Shown here one piece after another: positions 13,208-16,587 of a stretch of 16,587 nucleotides of DNA. The notes beneath the pieces are model-generated. The model saw nothing but the letters and a program-made list of their open reading frames with translations. It was not told the DNA's origin and did no database searches. Every line of letters starts with the position of its first letter. Positions within the stretch are counted from its first letter, which is position 1. Both the position numbers and the translations under genes were made by a program. Location of the stretch: positions 1 to 16,587 of the forward strand of contig NZ_CAKPXS010000039.1 in assembly GCF_934202235.1 (NCBI RefSeq), in the 5' to 3' direction. Source of the stretch: an uncultured Limosilactobacillus sp. GTDB lineage: Bacteria; Bacillota; Bacilli; Lactobacillales; Lactobacillaceae.

Positions 13208-13236
13208 ATTTTATCACAAGAAACGACTGCAAGCAA
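13208..13236 (-). promoter_or_regulatory. Promoter of the RNase J gene
   Basis: On the minus strand -35 TTGCTT (13231-13236) and extended -10 TGA-TAAAAT (-10 at 13208-13213) are separated by 17 nt. The -35 overlaps the T-tract of the preceding terminator. The start would be near 13201. Confidence 0.55.
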
Positions 13237-13274
13237 AAAGGAGCACTACTGGATCACAATCCCGCAATGCTCCT
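13235..13274 (-). terminator. Terminator of the MerR/unknown-protein unit
   Basis: On the minus strand AGGAGCA pairs with TGCTCCT (13239-13245 with 13268-13274). An inner GGAT/ATCC stem is present, and the T-tract is 13235-13239. Confidence 0.82.
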
Positions 13275-13289
13275 CAATTAAATAGCTAC

Positions 13290-13631
13290 TTAGTCTTCGA
13301 CTGGCTCTTTCAGCCGGATATCTTCAACCCAGTCATGCCAGCTTTGACTCGGTTCACCATCCTCATGGTAAGTCATGTCCAGCGACGATAAGATTCGGTC
13401 ATAATTAGCCTGGTTATCCTTGAGGCTTAACTCCCTCACCTGGTCATGAGTCATGTACTTATTTTCAATCAGTAGTCGGTTGATAGTAATCATGTCGGTA
13501 TCACTTTGTGATTTGCCGCTAATAATTTCCAGATCATCAGCTAAAAAGGCGCCAATATAATAATCGGCAAAACTTTCCCGTGCCTTTTGTTGGGCTTCCG
13601 CGTCCAGTTTGCTGTATTCAATTGTACTCAA
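13290..13631 (-). CDS. Unrecognised small acidic protein
   Basis: A 113-residue soluble, strongly acidic protein that I do not recognise. It has no membrane segment, signal peptide, cysteine or repeat. The sequence suggests mixed helices (for example SKLDAEAQQKARESFADYYIG and THDQVRELSLKDNQANYDRILSSL) and an acidic Trp-containing end (SWHDWVEDIRLKEPVED). The start is TTG at 13631, with AAGGGGG 7-8 nt upstream; no ATG occurs before residue 46. It follows the MerR-family gene by 45 nt on the same strand and is closed by a good terminator, so it is probably in one operon with it. Coding is supported by the Shine-Dalgarno site, the terminator and the lack of a longer overlapping frame. Confidence 0.7.
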   Translation of the reverse strand: MSTIEYSKLDAEAQQKARESFADYYIGAFLADDLEIISGKSQSDTDMITINRLLIENKYMTHDQVRELSLKDNQANYDRILSSLDMTYHEDGEPSQSWHDWVEDIRLKEPVED

Positions 13632-13676
13632 GATAAGTCCCCCTTAGAAAGTCCTCATCTCCAGACTATCACACAA

Positions 13677-14156
13677 TTAGTCTTCCTGGTCGTTTTTTCC
13701 CGACTTTCTTTCTTGGTGATCCACTAACCGTAATTCCACTTTCTCCTGGGGAGCGGTCACCACCACCTCAACATCATATTCCGGGTGGTCTGCCAGCTGT
13801 CCAATGTTTACCTGTAGTGAATCTGCGCTTTCGCGAACCTTCAGTAGGTTATTACGGATAAAGCGGCGAACGGTATGGCGAACCTGACGGTGTTGTTTAT
13901 CAATTTCCACGGCCTTCGCCAAAGTATAGCCCTGGTCTAAGAAGTTCTTGATGGTGATCACGGCATACATCGTCTGCAGGGTGTACTTGTGAGCCTTGCC
14001 AGCCTCACTTTGCTCTGATTGAATGTATCCCTTTTGCTCCCAGTAGCGTAGTTGGCGGCCAGAGACCCCCGAAGCAATCGATAGTTCTTTTAAGCTGATT
14101 CGGAGACGGTTTTGTTCAATCATTTTCTTAAATAAAACGCCTTGTTGCTTGTCCAT
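13677..14156 (-). CDS. MerR-family transcriptional regulator
   Basis: A 159-residue DNA-binding protein. The N-terminal winged helix-turn-helix is ISLKELSIASGVSGRQLRYWEQKGYI (residues about 20-45), a standard MerR motif with R-x-L-R-Y-W-E. A basic middle helix region (QHRQVRHTVRRFIRNNLLKVR) follows, then an acidic effector-like tail without cysteines, so metal or redox sensing is unlikely. The frame can be extended to a TTG at 14189 that lacks a ribosome-binding site. The ATG at 14156 has GAGG at 7 nt and is preferred. It diverges from a DHA2 exporter. The two promoters share a palindrome, which suggests that this protein controls both genes. Confidence 0.85.
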   Translation of the reverse strand: MDKQQGVLFKKMIEQNRLRISLKELSIASGVSGRQLRYWEQKGYIQSEQSEAGKAHKYTLQTMYAVITIKNFLDQGYTLAKAVEIDKQHRQVRHTVRRFIRNNLLKVRESADSLQVNIGQLADHPEYDVEVVVTAPQEKVELRLVDHQERKSGKNDQED

Positions 14157-14200
14157 TAACCTTCCTCGTTTCTCAAACTCGTCCTTCAATTCACCATTTT

Positions 14201-14228
14201 AGTATACAGACCTATCTTTAATTGTCAA
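14201..14228 (-). promoter_or_regulatory. Promoter of the MerR-family gene
   Basis: On the minus strand consensus -35 TTGACA (14223-14228) and -10 TATACT (14201-14206) are separated by 16 nt. The -35 is the left arm of the palindrome at 14221-14241. Confidence 0.75.
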
Positions 14229-14241
14229 AAAACTTGACAAT
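14221..14241. promoter_or_regulatory. Palindromic operator carrying both -35 boxes
   Basis: ATTGTCAA-N5-TTGACAAT is a perfect 8-5-8 inverted repeat. The two TTGACA -35 boxes of the divergent promoters are its two arms. A protein bound here would touch both promoters at once. Confidence 0.7.
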
Positions 14242-14250
14242 GATGTCAAG
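14233..14250. promoter_or_regulatory. Second overlapping dyad (CTTGACA-N4-TGTCAAG)
   Basis: A perfect 7-4-7 inverted repeat that shares its left arm with the right arm of the first palindrome. This gives three alternating TGTCAA/TTGACA half-sites. It covers the -35 and most of the spacer of the exporter promoter only, so it could act selectively on that gene. Confidence 0.6.
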
Positions 14251-14262
14251 AATTTGTATATT
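14234..14262 (+). promoter_or_regulatory. Promoter of the DHA2 exporter
   Basis: -35 TTGACA (14234-14239) and -10 TATATT (14257-14262) are separated by 17 nt. The start would be near 14269. This excludes translation from the in-frame TTG at 14222 and the ATGs near 14240. Confidence 0.8.
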
Positions 14263-14302
14263 TGTTGGCGTTACATTTTTTGAAAAGAAAAGAGGCTGTA
14301 TC

Positions 14303-15769
14303 TTGGCAAGTACACAAACTGTTGACATCCATGGTCGTCCATACAAACGGGCGATTGTTGTCGCGGTCCTATTAATTGGATCGTTTTGTACCTTCTTAAA
14401 CCAGACGATTCTGGCGACTGCCTTTCCCGCACTGATGAAGGCCTTTGACGTCAGCACGTCCACGGTTCAGTGGCTAACCACTGGTTTCTTGATGGTCAAC
14501 GGGGTCATGATCCCGGTAAGCGCCTTCCTGAACCGGCGTTTTTCGACTAAATGGCTCTACTTTACTGCCATGTGCATTTTTGAAGCGGGGACGATTACCG
14601 CTTGGCTGGCACCGAGCTTTGGTGTCTTGCTCGCCGCGCGACTAATTCAGGCTACGGCAGTGGGAATCACGATGCCATTGATGCAAAACATTATGTTAAC
14701 GATCTACCCGCCAAATGAACGTGGTGCTGCCATGGGGATTAACGGTTTGGTCATTGGGCTCGCCCCGGCGATCGGCCCAACGCTCTCCGGGTGGGTAATT
14801 GATAACTTCAGTTGGCGTGACCTTTTCGGGATGATCGTCCCGATTGTGGCTGTCGTCATTATCATGTCGTTTTTCCTCTTGCGGGACGTATTGCCTAACT
14901 CCAAACCTGAGATGGACTGGTGGTCACTAGTCTTTTCCAGCATTGGCTTTGGTAGTATGCTTTACGGTTTTTCCGAAGTTGGTAATAGCGGCTGGGGAAG
15001 TCCGGTTGTCATCGGTGGAATCGTTATCGGGGCGATCTTTGTTGCCATCCTGGTAGCACGTCAAGGACACCTCGATAATCCGTTCCTCGATTTCCGGGTC
15101 TTTAAAACGCCTGCCTTTCTTCTCTCAACGGTCCTCAGCTCGATCGTCATGATGGCGATGGTTTCCGTGGAAATGGTTGTTCCCCTGTACCTGCAAATTG
15201 TCCACGGGATGTCCGCCTTTCATTCCGGGCTGACCCTCCTCTGTGGGGCGTTGATGATGGGGATCATGAGCCCAATCACCGGGAGCCTCTTTGACCGGCA
15301 TGGTGCTCGGCGCCTCGCAATGATGGGGATGTTTATCCTGACCTGCGGGACGGTTCCGTTTGCCTTTTTGAACCGTGAAACACCCACCATTTACATTGTT
15401 GTTCTCTACGCGGTACGGATGTTTGGGATTTCAATGGTCATGATGCCGGTCACCACCTCCGGGATGAACGCCCTGCCGTTGAAGATGATTCCGCACGGGA
15501 CTGGCGTTAACAACACCATTCGTCAGGTGGCAACTTCCGTTGGGACCGCCATTATGGTTTCCGTCTTAACTAACGTTACCAACGCCCACCAGCCAGCACA
15601 CAGTCTGTTGGCCCGCGACCCGCTGAAGTATAAGACACAAATGATTAACGCCACCTTATCCGGCTATCACGCCGCCTTCTGGTTTGCCGTTGGTTTTGCT
15701 GTCTTGGGATTAGCACTAACGGTGTTTCTGAGCACGACCAACAACGCTGAAAAGGGAGGTGCCCACTAA
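14303..15769 (+). CDS. MFS exporter, DHA2 (14-helix, EmrB/QacA-type) family
   Basis: A 488-residue proton-driven membrane exporter. The first helix ends in FLNQTILATAFP with the DHA2-type N-Q-T-I-L-A-T pattern. R-x-I-Q-A-x-x-V-G-I-T near helix 4 and motif C (GLVIGLAPAIGPTLSGWVI) in helix 5 mark a drug:H+ antiporter. About 14 hydrophobic segments fit DHA2. Substrates of this family range from drugs and bile salts to metabolites and cannot be read from sequence. A longer frame begins at 14222, but it lies in the promoter. The TTG at 14303 has AAGAGG 7 nt upstream and is the likely start. The stop codon overlaps the ATG of the next gene (TAATG), so the two are translationally coupled. Confidence 0.88.
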   Translation: MASTQTVDIHGRPYKRAIVVAVLLIGSFCTFLNQTILATAFPALMKAFDVSTSTVQWLTTGFLMVNGVMIPVSAFLNRRFSTKWLYFTAMCIFEAGTITAWLAPSFGVLLAARLIQATAVGITMPLMQNIMLTIYPPNERGAAMGINGLVIGLAPAIGPTLSGWVIDNFSWRDLFGMIVPIVAVVIIMSFFLLRDVLPNSKPEMDWWSLVFSSIGFGSMLYGFSEVGNSGWGSPVVIGGIVIGAIFVAILVARQGHLDNPFLDFRVFKTPAFLLSTVLSSIVMMAMVSVEMVVPLYLQIVHGMSAFHSGLTLLCGALMMGIMSPITGSLFDRHGARRLAMMGMFILTCGTVPFAFLNRETPTIYIVVLYAVRMFGISMVMMPVTTSGMNALPLKMIPHGTGVNNTIRQVATSVGTAIMVSVLTNVTNAHQPAHSLLARDPLKYKTQMINATLSGYHAAFWFAVGFAVLGLALTVFLSTTNNAEKGGAH

Positions 15770-16470
15770 TGGTTATTATCCTACTGATTTTTGGTTGCCT
15801 GGCCCTCTTTTCCTCGGCCATGTTTCTCCCAACGGCTGGCAAACGAGTACCGGCCGTGATCATCAGCGGCATCATCATGGTTGGTGCGACAACGATGATG
15901 GTCTTAAACTACCACTCCCACCTGGGAATGAAGCAGGTGACGACCACAACGACGCAAACCGTCGAACCGGTATCTGCCAAGTTGCCAATCGCCCTCTACC
16001 AACCACTGGGAACTGCCGGCAATGAGGAAGTCTTGATGTACCGCCTCAGTGCAAACGGCAAAGTTAAGCACACCCCAGCTGATGAAAACATTAGCTGCCA
16101 GATGAAGTTTGCTAATGTTTCCTCGCTGACGATGACGACGACCAAGACTACTTGGCAGTTCAAAAACGGCTTCTATCGTTCCCTCTTTTTGTGGTCCGGA
16201 ATGAATGGGACGCTGGTTAAAAAGCAAACGACCATTACCTATCCACAAGAGTTTGTCAAAGTTACTCCGCAACAAATGAAAAAGCTCAAAGCTGCCCTTC
16301 AACCGGCTAACCCGGCTAGTCAGGCCGCACAAAAACAGGCGCTCGACTTGGCTGTGAAAGCCAAACTAGCACAATCTCCGCAAGCGACGGCCCAACAAAA
16401 GCAGGCCATCGCTCAGCAAGTTCAACGTCAAGCAGCTGCTAAAATGATTAAACAAGCCTTAGCTAAATAA
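15769..16470 (+). CDS. DUF4811-like membrane-anchored protein coupled to the exporter
   Basis: A 233-residue protein with two N-terminal membrane helices (residues about 1-20 and 29-46). A mostly beta-like, Thr-rich domain follows (about 50-165; LYQPLGTAGNEEVLMYRL, TTTKTTWQFKNGFYRSLFLWSG). The tail is Ala/Gln/Lys-rich and probably helical (about 170-233, many QAAQKQA-type steps). From memory this matches DUF4811, a Lactobacillaceae family often next to DHA2 exporters; its function is unknown to me. The ATG overlaps the exporter stop codon by one base, and GGGAGG lies 9 nt upstream. The tight coupling suggests a stoichiometric partner of the pump or its regulator at the membrane. A terminator follows at once. 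Confidence 0.82.
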   Translation: MVIILLIFGCLALFSSAMFLPTAGKRVPAVIISGIIMVGATTMMVLNYHSHLGMKQVTTTTTQTVEPVSAKLPIALYQPLGTAGNEEVLMYRLSANGKVKHTPADENISCQMKFANVSSLTMTTTKTTWQFKNGFYRSLFLWSGMNGTLVKKQTTITYPQEFVKVTPQQMKKLKAALQPANPASQAAQKQALDLAVKAKLAQSPQATAQQKQAIAQQVQRQAAAKMIKQALAK

Positions 16471-16475
16471 AATAA

Positions 16476-16514
16476 CGGGACCCTGCTTCTCCAACGGGGT
16501 CCCGCTATTATTTT
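16476..16514 (+). terminator. Terminator of the exporter operon
   Basis: CGGGACCC (16476-16483) pairs with GGGTCCCG (16497-16504) around a 13-nt loop, followed by CTATTATTTT. Confidence 0.85.
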
Positions 16515-16587
16515 GGGCTCTACACTAAATCCTGTTGATGGATTATCCAAGTGGTAATCTATTAATGGGATTTTTGCATACAAAAAG
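16515..16587. mobile_element. Possible terminal region of an ISL3-like insertion sequence
   Basis: Starting just after the terminator, GGGCTCTACACTAAATCC then TGTTGATGG resembles, from memory, terminal inverted repeats of ISL3-family elements of lactobacilli. No transposase is visible because the window ends after 73 bases, and the partner repeat and target duplication are not in view. Confidence 0.3.

Noticed and set aside
14222..14302. Longer N-terminus for the DHA2 exporter starting at 14222
   Set aside because: This stretch contains the exporter's own -35 and -10 boxes and lies before the predicted transcription start; the TTG at 14303 has a proper Shine-Dalgarno site.
15904..16332. 142-residue open frame antisense to the DUF4811-like gene
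   Set aside because: Opposes a gene with clear start coupling and terminator; no ribosome-binding site or recognisable domain.
1..16587. CRISPR array or other tandem repeats
   Set aside because: No regularly spaced direct repeats were seen on reading the whole window.

Overview
The window looks like chromosomal DNA of a mid-GC (about 50%) lactic acid bacterium. It suggests Lactobacillaceae, perhaps a Limosilactobacillus of the fermentum type. The reasons are AGGAGG-type Shine-Dalgarno sites, intrinsic terminators everywhere, TTG starts, extended -10 promoters, tRNAs without an encoded CCA, a split ThrE pair, an ISL3-like end and a DUF4811-like protein beside a DHA2 pump. The species assignment is inference. 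The window is densely coded and no gene-free stretch exceeds 300 bases.

Layout. (1) 1-1910: tRNA-Gly(GCC), tRNA-Leu(UAG) and a lysine-permease-like amino acid transporter, all on the minus strand. (2) 1987-4770: a minus-strand run of cold-shock protein, split threonine/serine exporter (two genes), PAP2 phosphatase and GNAT acetyltransferase. It is punctuated by two terminators that directly abut the Shine-Dalgarno site of the next gene. (3) 4923-8100: a metal-homeostasis block. An MntR-type DtxR-family regulator diverges from a Zn-type CDF efflux pump across a 130-bp region with a DtxR-like box. The pump converges on a tandem pair of VIT1/CCC1-family transporters. (4) 8178-11110: UspA, a large CPBP membrane protease and an ApbE-like FMN transferase, all minus. 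(5) 11135-13640: RNase J with a structured leader of about 140 nt and a His/Asn/Arg-rich tail, preceded by an unrecognised 113-residue acidic protein. (6) 13677-16504: a MerR-family regulator diverging from a DHA2 multidrug-type exporter and a translationally coupled DUF4811-like membrane protein. The divergent promoters have their -35 boxes in the two arms of one palindrome. (7) The last 73 bases may be the end of an insertion sequence.

How the genes work together. Region 3 reads as a Mn/Fe/Zn control unit: a sensor, an exporter and two Fe/Mn transporters. Region 6 reads as a self-contained regulator-exporter-accessory module. In region 2, export of Thr/Ser may be tied to cold-shock gene transcription by readthrough of a terminator. 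Many start codons were set from Shine-Dalgarno position; where they differ from the longest open frame this is stated in the entry. No clearly new defence or mobile system was seen. The most unusual material is regulatory.
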